64,000 bases of DNA from assembly GCF_000182925.2 (NCBI RefSeq), contig NC_026507.1, positions 1,488,001 through 1,552,000 of the forward strand, written 5' to 3'. Each line of letters begins with the position of its first letter. Position 1 is the stretch's first letter. This DNA comes from Neurospora crassa OR74A (lineage: Eukaryota; Ascomycota; Sordariomycetes; Sordariales; Sordariaceae). The notes beneath the pieces were generated by a model that had not been told where the DNA came from, ran no database searches, and saw nothing but the letters and a program-made list of their open reading frames with translations. Position numbers and translations under genes: made by a program. Shown piece after piece: positions 1 to 10,268 of the stretch.

Positions 1-260
1 CAGCTACTTGTCACGGCACGACATTGAGCCACTTCCCCAAAGGTCCGTGTTCCTCGCAAAAGGATACAAGTAACCAAAGCTGGCAATTCGGTCGCTCAAG
101 TGGTCTTATATAGGTAGTTGTGACAGAGAACCAAGCCGTCACACTACTGACGAACAGGAGGCTAGAAATGCAATCATCACAACCAGGATCAAGGAGTCGA
201 GTAAATAATAAATAATTGATGAGTGGTGGTTTGGTGTTACTGGGAGTAGTAAAAAGGAAT

Positions 261-617
261 GAGAGGTCAAAAAGTACAAAAAGTTGTTCAAAGCATGCCC
301 GAAGGCCGGTTCGAACGAACCGCTTCTTCTAAGGAAGAGGGCAGTTACGAGCAGAAGTGGCGCGCTTCACCTCTGACGACTACGCTGTCTTCCCCACGGT
401 GGTCTGATGACTGTACCTTCCAAACACAGACCTTAAGTACTGGGTACCTCGCTATGAGACTTGGTCTTGCCTACCCATACAGACACTGTTTGCCCACGGC
501 AAGAGCCAGAAGCAAGAGCCAGACCATACCATTCACATGTGACGAAACCCGAATCATTCACTCCGGTTCTCCACCCTCGGAAGGCAATACACAAAATTCG
601 AGTTTGACATGTACGCG
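261..617 (-). repeat. Copy 1 of a tRNA-like (SINE-like) repeat
   Basis: This segment aligns over its whole length with 851-1203: the same order of short shared blocks, many substitutions of all kinds and small indels. On the minus strand it holds a B-box-like GGTTCGTTCGAACC (about 314-327). The A-box region is too altered to match consensus. Differences are not only C-to-T or G-to-A, so RIP alone does not explain the divergence. It is probably an old tRNA-derived dispersed repeat; the orientation is inferred from the box order in copy 2. Confidence 0.55.
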
Positions 618-850
618 CATCGACGAAGGGCGAAGATTGACGCAAGAAAACATGACGGAATGGGTAACTCACCGTGGCTTTCTCATGGTTGAGTTTTCAC
701 GTGTCGTCCACTGGTGTATCCTTCAGCTCCCTCCTTGCATTTGCAGCGCCGGATTTGAGCGCCTTCTTTTTATCAATAAGGTAGCTTACTTAGTTAGCTA
801 TCTACTCTGTGCGCAAAAGGAAAGGACTCCTGGAGCTAGTCGGTGATCAG

Positions 851-1203
851 GTGGTCAATAAAAAGGTGACAAAAAAGTTGTTTAAACACGCTGCCGAGCG
901 GGTTCGAACGGACCGGTTCTACTAGGGAAGTGGTCAGCCAGAAAGAAGTGGCGCCCCATCTACCGACTGAGCCAGACTCCCCCACGGTGGTTTGGTGATT
1001 GTACATTCCAACCACAGATCTTAAGTACCGGGAAGCTACTGGACTTGGCTACCCATTATCGAAACTGGTTGCCCATAGCAGGAGCCTGGAGCTGAAGCCG
1101 GCACTCATACCATCCACCTGGGGCGAGATTCAAACCATCCACTCCAGTTCCCCACCCTCCGAAGTTCGGCAACGCACAAAGTTCGAGTTTGACACGTACG
1201 CGG
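851..1203 (-). repeat. Copy 2 of the tRNA-like repeat, with intact A and B boxes
   Basis: Read on the minus strand, a perfect A box TGGCTCAGTCGG lies at 974-963 and a B-box core GTTCGAACC at 909-901. This is the internal RNA polymerase III promoter arrangement. The flanks cannot form a tRNA acceptor stem and the T stem is poor, so this is not a functional tRNA gene. The rest of the unit, out to about 1203, matches copy 1 in direct orientation about 590 bp away. Best read as a SINE-like or tRNA-relic element. Confidence 0.55.
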
Positions 1204-1387
1204 GGTACCACTGCAAAGTTAAAAACGTTCTCATCTTCCTTCCTCGTACCAATCCTCTGCTCTGCCCAAATCTCACCCTCTTCCCCCCACCTTCCTATCT
1301 ATTCTCCTCTTTTGCAACACTCACCTGCCAGGCCCATCCTCACTACTATCGAGCTGGCCGTAACTTGACAGAGCCACTCAAGTGAGG

Positions 1388-3318
1388 ATGAGCGCATCCT
1401 CTTTCGCTGCGCCGGTTGCCGCGCTCAACCATCCCATCATGAACCAGATGATGAGGGAGTTGGTGGCGACGAGCGACCCCTTGGAGGGCCATGCATCAGT
1501 CCCACCGACGTACACCAGCGTATTATCATCAGAGATGTACAATGATGAGCGCCATCGGCACTGGTTTGTGGCCTGCCGGATTGCAGATATTCACTTCAGC
1601 GTGAGCCTTCCAGACCCTCTTCAACCCTCCGATGGCGCAAGCGTAACCGCCGCGCAGGCCACTGCAGCAGACAAGATTCACGAATGCTACGTGGAAGGAC
1701 TCAAGGACACCATGATGAGATTCTATAATCTCGGATTTAGCCGTGTGTCTACAGCGACACACCGCTACGCGCTTGACTTTAGTCTCTGGATGAGAGGTAC
1801 GTTTGTCGCAACCCCCGACCCGGTTCAAAAGCTACCTCTACCTTTATGCGATGCCCTACAATCAACGCTGCTTGGGATATCTGATTCTCCCGCCTCTTAA
1901 GTTGGTTTATTCTCTCTAATCAAGGCACATTCGCAGGATATTTCCTTTACGTTGGCTGCGGTGATTACGGCCCCCAGTTTTGGTACACCAAACCGTTGGA
2001 TTATGTTGCGCCTTTCTCACAAGAGTATGATGATTTTTATCGTCATCGACGAGCACAAGAAGCTATCCCCAGACCCGTCGCCAGCACCATCACGACTAGT
2101 AGCATGCCTCACCAGAAGCCACAAGAGGCCCTCCCCAAACCCGTCGCCAGCATAGTCACGAACGATAGCATGCCTCACCAGAAGCCACAAAAGGCCCCCC
2201 CCAAACCCGTCGCCAGCATAGTCACGAACGACAGCATGCCTCACTATAGGCGTGTGACCGTTGCCGACTTTGATGAACTCCTCAGAGAGGACAGGGAGCG
2301 GGCCAGAGAAGAGAGAGAGCGAACAAATCCCGAAAGTGGTGGATCGCAGGCTCACTCAGCTTCAACAGCTGAACCAAGCCGTGGTATAAACAAGCGGAGT
2401 CTCGACGAAGCCGACACCATGGCCCTAGCCCCACCGCCCAAGAGGCCGCAAACAGGATTTCCTCAGAGAACGCTAACCAGCATGGGCATGCTTGGTCGCC
2501 ATGAGGTTCATCAACATTCCCAAGTTGAACAACACTCGCAAGCCCAAAGTATAACCGCACAGACAGGAAACGAGTCACATAGACCACAAAGCTCCTCACA
2601 AGCCTCTAGAGGACATCCTAGGTTTTCCGCAAGAGTCTGCGGCAATAGACTCTGCGAAAGCCGCCATCATGAGTTGGCTGACTGCCTCGGACCGCCGTCT
2701 CGGCAGGGCGACATCGACGGCTGTCCCTTATGCAACACCCAACAGCACGGGCTCGACTGTTGCACGAAACTCCCTCGTATCCCTAGGAACGATTTATTTG
2801 ACACCTTAGTAACGCGCCGGGCCAACTTACCCGTAATCCGAACCTCAATTTCGATCCTCTCATTAGCAGCTAGTTTAAATAAGCTGGATGTGTTGGCTGA
2901 GACCATGCCGCTGACCAAAGGCACAGCCAAGGGGATCTACACTCAACATCAGCCGTGGAAACGTCAACATCGGCCCCGACTCTTCCGAGACCCAACATTG
3001 CCATCAGATCCTGTGGCTTTCTTGGAAAAACTGGACCAAGCTTGGTCGTCCGTAATAATGGGTACTGTACAGAACCACGGTCCTCCCGAGAACATACCGA
3101 GGAACCTAACAGTCTTTAATTCGGTTTGGATCTCTCAACTTGTCCCGTTTCGCAAAGCTTTTGCGCAGGCCGGAGTCCATGTTGATGGTCGGGGTTACTA
3201 CCCATTCGGGACGGCCCCTCAGCAACGTGCTTACGAGAAGGCACATCAAGAGAAAGTTCGACAGGAGCTCTCCACTTTGCGAAGAGAGCGAGCTGCGAGT
3301 CAGGTCAGACGCCGTTGA
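1388..3318 (+). CDS. Zinc-knuckle protein of unknown function (two exons)
   Basis: Exons 1388-1796 and 1937-3318 give 596 residues. The 140-nt intron has a GTACGT donor, a CTAAT branch-like site and a GCAG acceptor. Joining it restores a continuous frame (GYFLYVGCGDYG) and links two open stretches that would otherwise look like separate genes. The start is the ATG at 1388; the frame is open slightly upstream but only with GTG. At about residues 177-237 there is a 22-residue tandem repeat ending SMPHQKPQ. At about 368-415 two CCHC-like knuckles follow each other (CGNRLCESRHHELADC, then CPLCNTQQHGLDCC). The C-terminal ~110 residues look conserved (a VWISQLVPFRKAF-type stretch). Such knuckles bind zinc and often RNA or DNA; the function here is unknown. 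The family appears to be fungal and lineage-restricted (recalled, unchecked). Confidence 0.75.
2070..2250 (+). repeat. Coding minisatellite, 66-bp unit
   Basis: About 2.7 copies of a 66-bp unit lie in frame inside the zinc-knuckle gene and encode KPVASIVTNDSMPHQKPQxA repeats. The last two copies are almost identical, while the first differs at several codons. This suggests recent expansion by slippage or unequal exchange. Confidence 0.85.
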
Positions 3319-3605
3319 GAGCGTGTCGGGAGAGTAACAAGAACATCATATTGAGTACTTGTACATTAATGTAATCATTTTTTGCAGAGTAGACTGTTAT
3401 GCGCAAGGACGCACGCTATTACAAGAGTACGTGTTAGGGTCGAGAGGTGCTGATGCTGAAGGGAGGGATCTCGCGGGGTGGAATTGGAGTGGCACAGAGG
3501 CAGCACGGGACTGTGTTACATGGGAGACAGCCGCCTTCATATCGATCAACTGTTGTTTATACCCTTTATCCTCTTAGGAAGGGACTAGAGATTAATGTAT
3601 CTTTT

Positions 3606-3647
<42 letters not shown>

Positions 3648-4295
3648 TTTTACTTTCCACATCACTTCCTTGTGAGGATTCTCTATCTGTTGACACTCAA
3701 CCTTTAACCATCCCACCCTCCTAATATAGACTTACTAAATTTGTTTCATCTTAGTCGCTTTGGAGCATCAAGTCCCCCACATGTCACATAATGTGTTGGA
3801 AACGCACCCGTACCCTCATGCCCGGATGCTGGTTGAGTGCCTTTAGAGCTCTGAAAAGAACAGGGGTAGCTCATTGTTAGCATCCAAAAGGTCATTAGAT
3901 TGCACGAGGATGCCTTGTTACAAACCTTCAACGTACGGAAAGGATATGTTCAGGCATGTGCAAGATCTGGCCACGCGTTTACTACTAAGTAAAATACATA
4001 ATCACCGCATTATAAGGCATTGAAGACTTTATGGTAGTATGGAACGTCAATTAATCATTACTAGACAGTCATCTTCAAAGGCCTCGTTCGCAGCCAAGCA
4101 CCCCTAAGAAACCTATTACAATACTATATCCATGGAACACAGAATTCGAGATCGATCCCGCCATGGCATCTTCTCGAACCACGAAGATAGACCGACCCTC
4201 CACCCTACCCATCCCATCCCACCCTGAACCACCCCACCACCAGGGCACCGCCTCCTCAGCTGGCCGGAAAGGCTCTTCCCAGACATCATACCTCC
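3319..4295. other. Intergenic, 3' ends of two convergent genes
   Basis: This lies between the zinc-knuckle gene (plus) and the coiled-coil gene (minus). It contains a run of about 37 T at 3608-3644 and otherwise no open frame, RNA gene or repeat I can support. Confidence 0.6.
3608..3644 (+). repeat. Poly-T tract
   Basis: A run of 37 T downstream of the zinc-knuckle gene. The base count of such a run is prone to assembly error. Confidence 0.85.
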
Positions 4296-5933
4296 TTAAA
4301 AGTTCCTTTGCCTAAAAATAACCTTTCCGTAATCCAACTGGGTGCGCATAACCCTCAGGCACTCGCCACCCTTCCCCTCCTCCCCCTTGCGGCCATCGCA
4401 TTTGTGGTCCACCAAAATTACCGAGCCGCGCCAACCATTCTTCACCAAGCTGTCAATGCAGTACCACTGCGAAATGGTGCCCTCCTTCAAAAAGGAGCCA
4501 AAGTTCTCCCACGCCTGATCGTGGACGGCGATGGTGACCACGCGGAGGAAGAGCGTCTCGAGACGCAGACCGCCGGTGACTTGCGGCTTGATCAAGCGCA
4601 GGCGACGCTTGATCTCGTCGGAGAGAAGAGCAGGAGAAATGAGGCGTTCCCATAGGTCGGGCTGGATGAGGCTCTCGACGGAGGGGCGGGCGCTGGCGAC
4701 GGCGGCGGTGGTGGTGGTGGTCTCTGGACTCGAGAGGGTCAGCTGGGCCAGAAGTTCGCCAGCCTCGGTGAGGCTGCGCTTGGATTTGATGGATTTGAGG
4801 GTCGGGCAGGGAGTATCCGGGACAACGGGTTGCACGGGTGCGGTCGGGGAGGGGGCGAGGGCTTCCTTTTCAAACTTGGCGAGGCGAAGCTCGAGAAGCT
4901 TCTTGGAGCCGGCGAGGATGTCGCGCTCGTACTCGAGGTCTCTAATAGTCTTTTGCAGCTCGGTGATCTTATACTCCATCATGTTGCTCTTGGGGCTCTT
5001 GCTGGTCTTGTCAATCTTGGATACATCGTTAGTGGTGACTGCATTTGCGACTTTGCCAGGACTCGCGCTGTTGCTGCTGATATGGTGAGTGATGAAGGCG
5101 ATCTTCTGCTCGAATCTAGCGAACCCGTCAACGAGGAACTTGTATTGCGCGTCGCGGAAGTTGGTGGCGTTTTGGACACTGCGAATTGCGTGTGAGCTCA
5201 GCTTGGTGTAAAGCGCCTTGAGGCCCTTGCTCTCGGCGTCTTTGCCCTCCAGGAATTGATGCATCTCCTTGATCTTCTGCTCGAGACGGTCATGCTGGTC
5301 CTTGAACAGCAGTCGCTCACGCTTCATGTCTTCTGCGGCAAGCTTGAGTTCCTCCATTGTCAGTACCGTCACCTCCTTTGACTGACCCAAGGCCTCCCTT
5401 AACTGGTCCAAAGTCTCTTTCACTTCCTTTGACTGGGTGAGCGCGTCCTCATTGCATTGATCCAACCCGTTGACAGTGTACTCCAGGTTGTAGATCTGAT
5501 CAGCCATGGAATTCATGATGGCCTTGTTGGCATTTTCTGCCATCTTCTTTGAGTGTTCCGCCATTTCTTTTGAGGTTAGCATCAACTGCTTCTTGATGTG
5601 CTCCGCAATTTCCTGTGAGGCCAGCTCTAGCTGGTCCTTGGATTTCTTCTGCGACTGCTCCAACTGGTTGGTCGCCTGTTGAATCTGCAGCTTGGTCGCT
5701 TGATTCAAGCTGGCAGCCTCTTGTGCGCTTGCGACGAGGTTGAGGAACTGCCCTCTGACATTTTCAAGATAGACCAAGGCGACGGTGAAAGCTTCATCAG
5801 CTTGAGAAGTTTCCGAGACGTTAACGGTAACGCGAGAGATAATCTCTGCCAGTGCGTCCGTGGTGTTGACAAGGTTCGCGATGCTCTGCACCAACGCATC
5901 CATTGGCTCCCCAGCAGCTTGCGGGGTCGACAT
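4296..5933 (-). CDS. Coiled-coil protein of unknown function
   Basis: Single exon, 545 residues, ATG at 5933 (MSTPQAAGEP). Residues about 60-270 are rich in K, E, Q and A with heptad-like spacing. They include near-repeats (SQEIAEHIKKQL, SKEMAEHSKKMAEN), so a long coiled coil is expected. A second coiled segment lies at about 325-365 (YKITELQKTIRDLEYERD). A Pro/Thr linker follows, then a C-terminal part with folded-looking sequence (LIQPDLWERLISPALLSDEI). No signal peptide or membrane segment is visible. I do not recognise the family; a cytoskeletal or scaffold role is only a guess from the coiled coil. No intron is needed. Confidence 0.8.
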   Translation of the reverse strand: MSTPQAAGEPMDALVQSIANLVNTTDALAEIISRVTVNVSETSQADEAFTVALVYLENVRGQFLNLVASAQEAASLNQATKLQIQQATNQLEQSQKKSKDQLELASQEIAEHIKKQLMLTSKEMAEHSKKMAENANKAIMNSMADQIYNLEYTVNGLDQCNEDALTQSKEVKETLDQLREALGQSKEVTVLTMEELKLAAEDMKRERLLFKDQHDRLEQKIKEMHQFLEGKDAESKGLKALYTKLSSHAIRSVQNATNFRDAQYKFLVDGFARFEQKIAFITHHISSNSASPGKVANAVTTNDVSKIDKTSKSPKSNMMEYKITELQKTIRDLEYERDILAGSKKLLELRLAKFEKEALAPSPTAPVQPVVPDTPCPTLKSIKSKRSLTEAGELLAQLTLSSPETTTTTAAVASARPSVESLIQPDLWERLISPALLSDEIKRRLRLIKPQVTGGLRLETLFLRVVTIAVHDQAWENFGSFLKEGTISQWYCIDSLVKNGWRGSVILVDHKCDGRKGEEGKGGECLRVMRTQLDYGKVIFRQRNF

Positions 5934-7204
5934 GGCTATGGCGCGTTGTCTTGTCTTGCCTTTCCTGCAGCTGTGGATGATGATGAGGTGAAGAAAGTGG
6001 AGTCGTCAAGCGAGAGACTTTATGTCGCCTTGCCTCGTGGTACTTGGTGTAATTGTTATACGGTGATGTGAATAAATTGAAGAGGGGCGCGTGAACACCC
6101 AAACTTGGATGAAGTTGCTGAGAAGATGAAGGAGAGCTGGGTGACCAAACCGTAGATTGCGTGGACTTCTGTATATGGGTTGACCTTGTCAAGTTCAGAA
6201 AGCGAAAGTGGTTTGGACTTGGAGTTGCAGTGTGAAAAGATGGAAGGTTGAGAGCGAGTGAAAGTGGAGTGATGGTTGAGGAGGAGGAAGAGGCAGAAGA
6301 GGGCTGGAAAGAGAGATGTCCCACCACGCAAGGTTCGTTGAAATAAATACACAGTGTGGAGTCTGTGTATGCGCGCTGGGTTGCTGTGGTGAATCGTGCT
6401 ACAATAAAAGACCCTTCCCCAAACATACAAAGGGCAATTTAGTGTCCGTCGAGCTGGCGACAGCGGCCCCCGCATACACCACACGGTCCACTTTCAACGT
6501 CAACTGAACTTCCTTTGTCTTTCCCCTAGAAAATATTCGCGTCATTCTTGTCCACAACGAAACATCGCGAGAACACCGGACGATTCTCTCCTGTGGAGTC
6601 TATCAACAAGCTCTTGGCTGCAGTTCTGTTGTTTCAGCTTTTTTTGAAAGCCTTCGAGATACAAAAATATCACGGCTGCGATAGGAGCGGCCGAGGATCC
6701 ATCAAGATGAGCTGATTCGACTGATTCGACATGGACTTGTCCCGGTTGACAACTCTCTGCCTCAAATGACTGGCCAAGAAAGACTTCGAATCCCCTGTCG
6801 ATTGGTACAGCCACCCGCCACGTATCGCAGCGATGGAGCGGTTGCATAGGCCCAACAAGTTATCTGCCCCCATCCTTGTGCATGTCTGCAGGGTCTGGAC
6901 GTTTTACTTGTGGGCTTCAACGGAGTCGGTTCTATGGACAACGGCTGGTTGAGTCTGTCTGGGATTTCCTGCTCGCGTGTGTCTATGACCCCTCGTTGTC
7001 ATCTTCCTCTTTTTCTCTCTCTCGGCTCCTCTGTGCTTGACTGACGAGGACAAAGGTCAAAAGCGCCTGGACGGTGTAACTTGAGACGACTACCCCTTGC
7101 GAGCCCCATCCGTTCCAGTCTTCTGTCTTCACCCAGACACACCACCAAGGCAAGGCGACTACCCAATGCTCTCTGAAGCAACATAAAAACACCCACACGC
7201 CTCC
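5934..7204. other. Divergent promoter region
   Basis: This 1.27-kb stretch separates the divergent coiled-coil (minus) and membrane-protein (plus) genes. The short frames on both strands lack coding character. No RNA gene or repeat was seen. Confidence 0.6.
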
Positions 7205-9436
7205 ATGTTTGGACTGGAATCTTCAGGCTCAGCGGCTGAGCCTTCGCGTCCTGGCTCGCTCTTCCGCACTCGCACACAGCGCTCCAACCGCTCACATCAG
7301 TCTATCTTCAAGGAGGAGTTCAACTCGGACCTCTCGCTACCACTCCCACATCACCACAGCCATCATCGCCAGGTTCCTTACCACCATCACAACGATAGCA
7401 ATCACAGCAGCTACAAACCAGTCGCGGCCCCCAACCCCTACCGCCCGTCCACGGATACTGGCGGTAGCACCCTGTATTACGACCGAGAACGAGAACGGCC
7501 TGGAGATCCGGAGCAGGAGACCATGGCTACCCCGACCCCCAGAGAGGTTCATCGCCTTGCCTCACATCACAATTTCATTTTTGACACGAGCTCCAAACCA
7601 CGGCGACTTGGGTGGTGGGCCTTTGTAGGAAGACACCTCTCTCTTCCAGCAGTATTCCTTGCAGGTGTCGTCTTTGTCGTTGCCGCCATTGTCTTTGCTA
7701 CTCTCACAAGCAAACGACCGCTTGAGTGCCCAGACTGGGCAGAAGATTGTCGCACAATCGACCCATGGACAGCCGAACACCTGCCAACTGTTCAGGGCAT
7801 CGTCACTCTCGTGTACATTATCGGATTGGGAGCACTTGCCTATGTGGCCCTCACGCTATGCGAGGCCGCGGTATGGCCGCTGTTGGTCAAGCAGACCATG
7901 ACAATGAGGGGTCTGGAAGCATACTTGGCGGCCACGCGGGGGTCTATCTTGGCTGCTCCGAGAGCCTTGATGCAAGTCAAGACGGTTGCCATGGGAGTCA
8001 TGCTCGTTTGCGCGGTAGTATCCATTTTAACACCGCTCGCTGGAATACCGTTGGTTGGCCAGGCGTATACATTGATTTCAAAGGAGGTGGAACTCAAGAG
8101 CAACTACACGCCTGGCGGTGGGCTCGCAGAATCATTCATGCAAACCGAAGCACCGACTTTTGCCCACATGGGTGTCCTGACCACGTACAACGCGTGGGCC
8201 TTGGACCCAGCCTCGGAACCTCTGCCAGAATACCGGGATTGGTATGTTGATCGGGAGGTACTCAGCACCAAGGGACACTTTTCTGCTCGGGCCGTCAAGC
8301 TGCAAACAACTGTGTTGTGTAGCCCACGCACTGTTGAGCAGCTTGTCCAATACTGGCAACCGTCGAACGCCTTCCTTACCAACTGGACTCGCGCGAGCAC
8401 CAGCTCACTAAGAGGCGAGAAACGTACCCCAGCAGAGGTCTACGTGCGCCCGCAACCTCAGTTGACTCTTTGGGCCGACAATTATACCTTTGAGACGTCC
8501 CACCGAACCAAAGCGACCCTTGTCTTTGCCGCGCTCAACGGAACCATCGAAGGCGGCAAGCAGTCCTCCATTGCGCTTGGTACCATGCACAACGTTTCGG
8601 CAATAGGTTGCGATGTCACTGTCTCGGCTATCGACGACATCATCACCGTTGGCAACCCATCGATACACTCGAATAACACCGCTCTCCCGACCCTCTCGTC
8701 CCTCGATACCCTTCAAACCAACACCTCCCGCCCCTCAACCGCTCTCAACGAACTTCTCCTCTGGTTTGCTGTTGCCCCCATCCTCTCCTCTCCTAGCGTA
8801 TCAGGCTCCCAGCCAATGTTCTTCAACTCCACCTCCACCAATCGCGCCGTAGCCTACACCGGCCAAACTCCCCAGCGTAATAACTGGACTATCGACGGTA
8901 TCGAGTCATTCATCCACCTTTCCATCGGCGCTCTTTTACAGTCCACCACTGCGTCTGAAAACCAGTCCACCGAGAACACCACACTTCTTATCTCCACTTA
9001 TCCCCTCCAGTTCCTGTCCCGATCGCGCTCCCTCCTCTTACTTCTCCTGCCTCTCCTTTTGGTTACTCTTATTGTGTGTCTCTCGTTCTATCTGAGCCAC
9101 GCCCACTCACGCGAGTCCATCCCCGTCCTTCGTCTTGCCGGGCCCTGCGAGCTGCTCAAGAGTTCTCAAACACCCTGGCTGCGTGAGCAGGCCGGAGCGG
9201 ATGCAGCAAAGACATACCTGCCCAGTGACTTGGGTGCGGTTACTGTCAAGTTTGGGGTAGTCGGAAAGGAAGGGGCTGAAATGGTTGGACTGGGTGACGG
9301 CAATGGAGGAAATGTCGGTGCGTTTGTAAGGGAGGACCCTCGGAAAGTACAGCCCCTTGACAAAGGCAAGGAGAGTGTGGACGGTCAGAAGAGAGGGAGT
9401 TCGGGGGAAACCATGGAGATGGGTGTTATTGCTTAG
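7205..9436 (+). CDS. Large fungal membrane protein of unknown function, four predicted TM segments
   Basis: Single exon, 743 residues from the ATG at 7205. The first ~130 residues are low-complexity cytosolic-type sequence with a His-rich patch (PHHHSHHRQVPYHHHN). Hydrophobic segments follow at about 134-165, 195-228 and 258-285. A ~320-residue region then carries many N-glycosylation sequons (NWT, NYT, NGT, NVS, NNT, NTS) and is probably extracytoplasmic. A fourth TM segment lies at about 605-630 (LLLLLLPLLLVTLIVCLSFYL), with a hydrophilic tail after it. I recognise the layout as that of uncharacterised ascomycete plasma-membrane proteins but know no function. It lies in tandem with another multi-pass protein gene downstream. 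Confidence 0.8.
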   Translation: MFGLESSGSAAEPSRPGSLFRTRTQRSNRSHQSIFKEEFNSDLSLPLPHHHSHHRQVPYHHHNDSNHSSYKPVAAPNPYRPSTDTGGSTLYYDRERERPGDPEQETMATPTPREVHRLASHHNFIFDTSSKPRRLGWWAFVGRHLSLPAVFLAGVVFVVAAIVFATLTSKRPLECPDWAEDCRTIDPWTAEHLPTVQGIVTLVYIIGLGALAYVALTLCEAAVWPLLVKQTMTMRGLEAYLAATRGSILAAPRALMQVKTVAMGVMLVCAVVSILTPLAGIPLVGQAYTLISKEVELKSNYTPGGGLAESFMQTEAPTFAHMGVLTTYNAWALDPASEPLPEYRDWYVDREVLSTKGHFSARAVKLQTTVLCSPRTVEQLVQYWQPSNAFLTNWTRASTSSLRGEKRTPAEVYVRPQPQLTLWADNYTFETSHRTKATLVFAALNGTIEGGKQSSIALGTMHNVSAIGCDVTVSAIDDIITVGNPSIHSNNTALPTLSSLDTLQTNTSRPSTALNELLLWFAVAPILSSPSVSGSQPMFFNSTSTNRAVAYTGQTPQRNNWTIDGIESFIHLSIGALLQSTTASENQSTENTTLLISTYPLQFLSRSRSLLLLLLPLLLVTLIVCLSFYLSHAHSRESIPVLRLAGPCELLKSSQTPWLREQAGADAAKTYLPSDLGAVTVKFGVVGKEGAEMVGLGDGNGGNVGAFVREDPRKVQPLDKGKESVDGQKRGSSGETMEMGVIA

Positions 9437-10268
9437 GGGTTGACGGGGTGAACGGGGACATACGGATCGAACATTCGAGACATGACGAAAAGGGAGGCAC
9501 TTTTCCCAGGATGATGATTGAACGACGGTATGACTTATGACCTAAAACTTTTCACTACTATCTGGCTGCATATTTGGACACGAGAAAAAAGATTGATAGG
9601 ACCTTGAGCTCGGGGAAGACGCCGGCTCGACTTCGATAATGCCATCTGGTTGCTGGATCAACCGCATTTCAGAGACAGATACCAAGGCACGAGAGAGAGG
9701 CGGTAATTTAGCATACAAGCTGACGACATTATCTTGTGTTGTTCTTCTGTCTTAACTGTATTTCTTCCCCAACTTGCCCTTTCAGCGAAAGAAAAAGCGT
9801 TGATCAATCAATGATCGTGACGGACGTTGAAGGTCTCGGAACTCTTACCGCATTTGGCACGTACCGCCAAGCTGCGTATGACACGCCATTGCGACTCTCG
9901 TGTCGCCAGCTTTCCATGGCTTTTGTCACTGAAGACATCGCCCGTTCCACTCCCCGCACTCTTGATTTTGTGGCGCAAGCAGTGCAACGACCATCAACAA
10001 GAACCATTGGCTCCGGGTAAGCGGCTGAGCTCCGATTGTGTTTCAATATGCCTTACCCAGCACTTCAATGGGTGTCCAAGCCCCATTTCGCTGCAGCCGA
10101 GAGCCGAAGAGATGGCCATCTTGCTGCTCGGGTTGGGTCTATAAAGATGAGCATCCTGCTGTTCATTACTTCGCAACAACCCTTGAAATGGCAAGGCCAG
10201 AACAGATCCCACCTGTTTGGCCATACTGGTAATCATCTTCGTGTTTCCCTCTCCCAAGTACATCTATC
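9437..10268. other. Intergenic between two tandem membrane-protein genes
   Basis: I searched here for an upstream exon encoding a NACHT or other NTPase domain for the next gene and found none. Only short frames with no recognisable motif are present. Confidence 0.55.

Noticed and set aside
259-846. 195-codon open frame on the plus strand
   Set aside because: It coincides with repeat copy 1 and its flank; the frame is not kept in copy 2 and it starts inside the repeat.
890-981. A functional tRNA gene on the minus strand
   Set aside because: A and B boxes are good, but the acceptor ends do not pair (one clear pair of seven) and the T stem has mismatches.
5821-6426. 201-codon minus-strand frame upstream of and overlapping the coiled-coil gene start
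   Set aside because: It would need a different frame across the MSTPQ start and has no domain; probably leader sequence.
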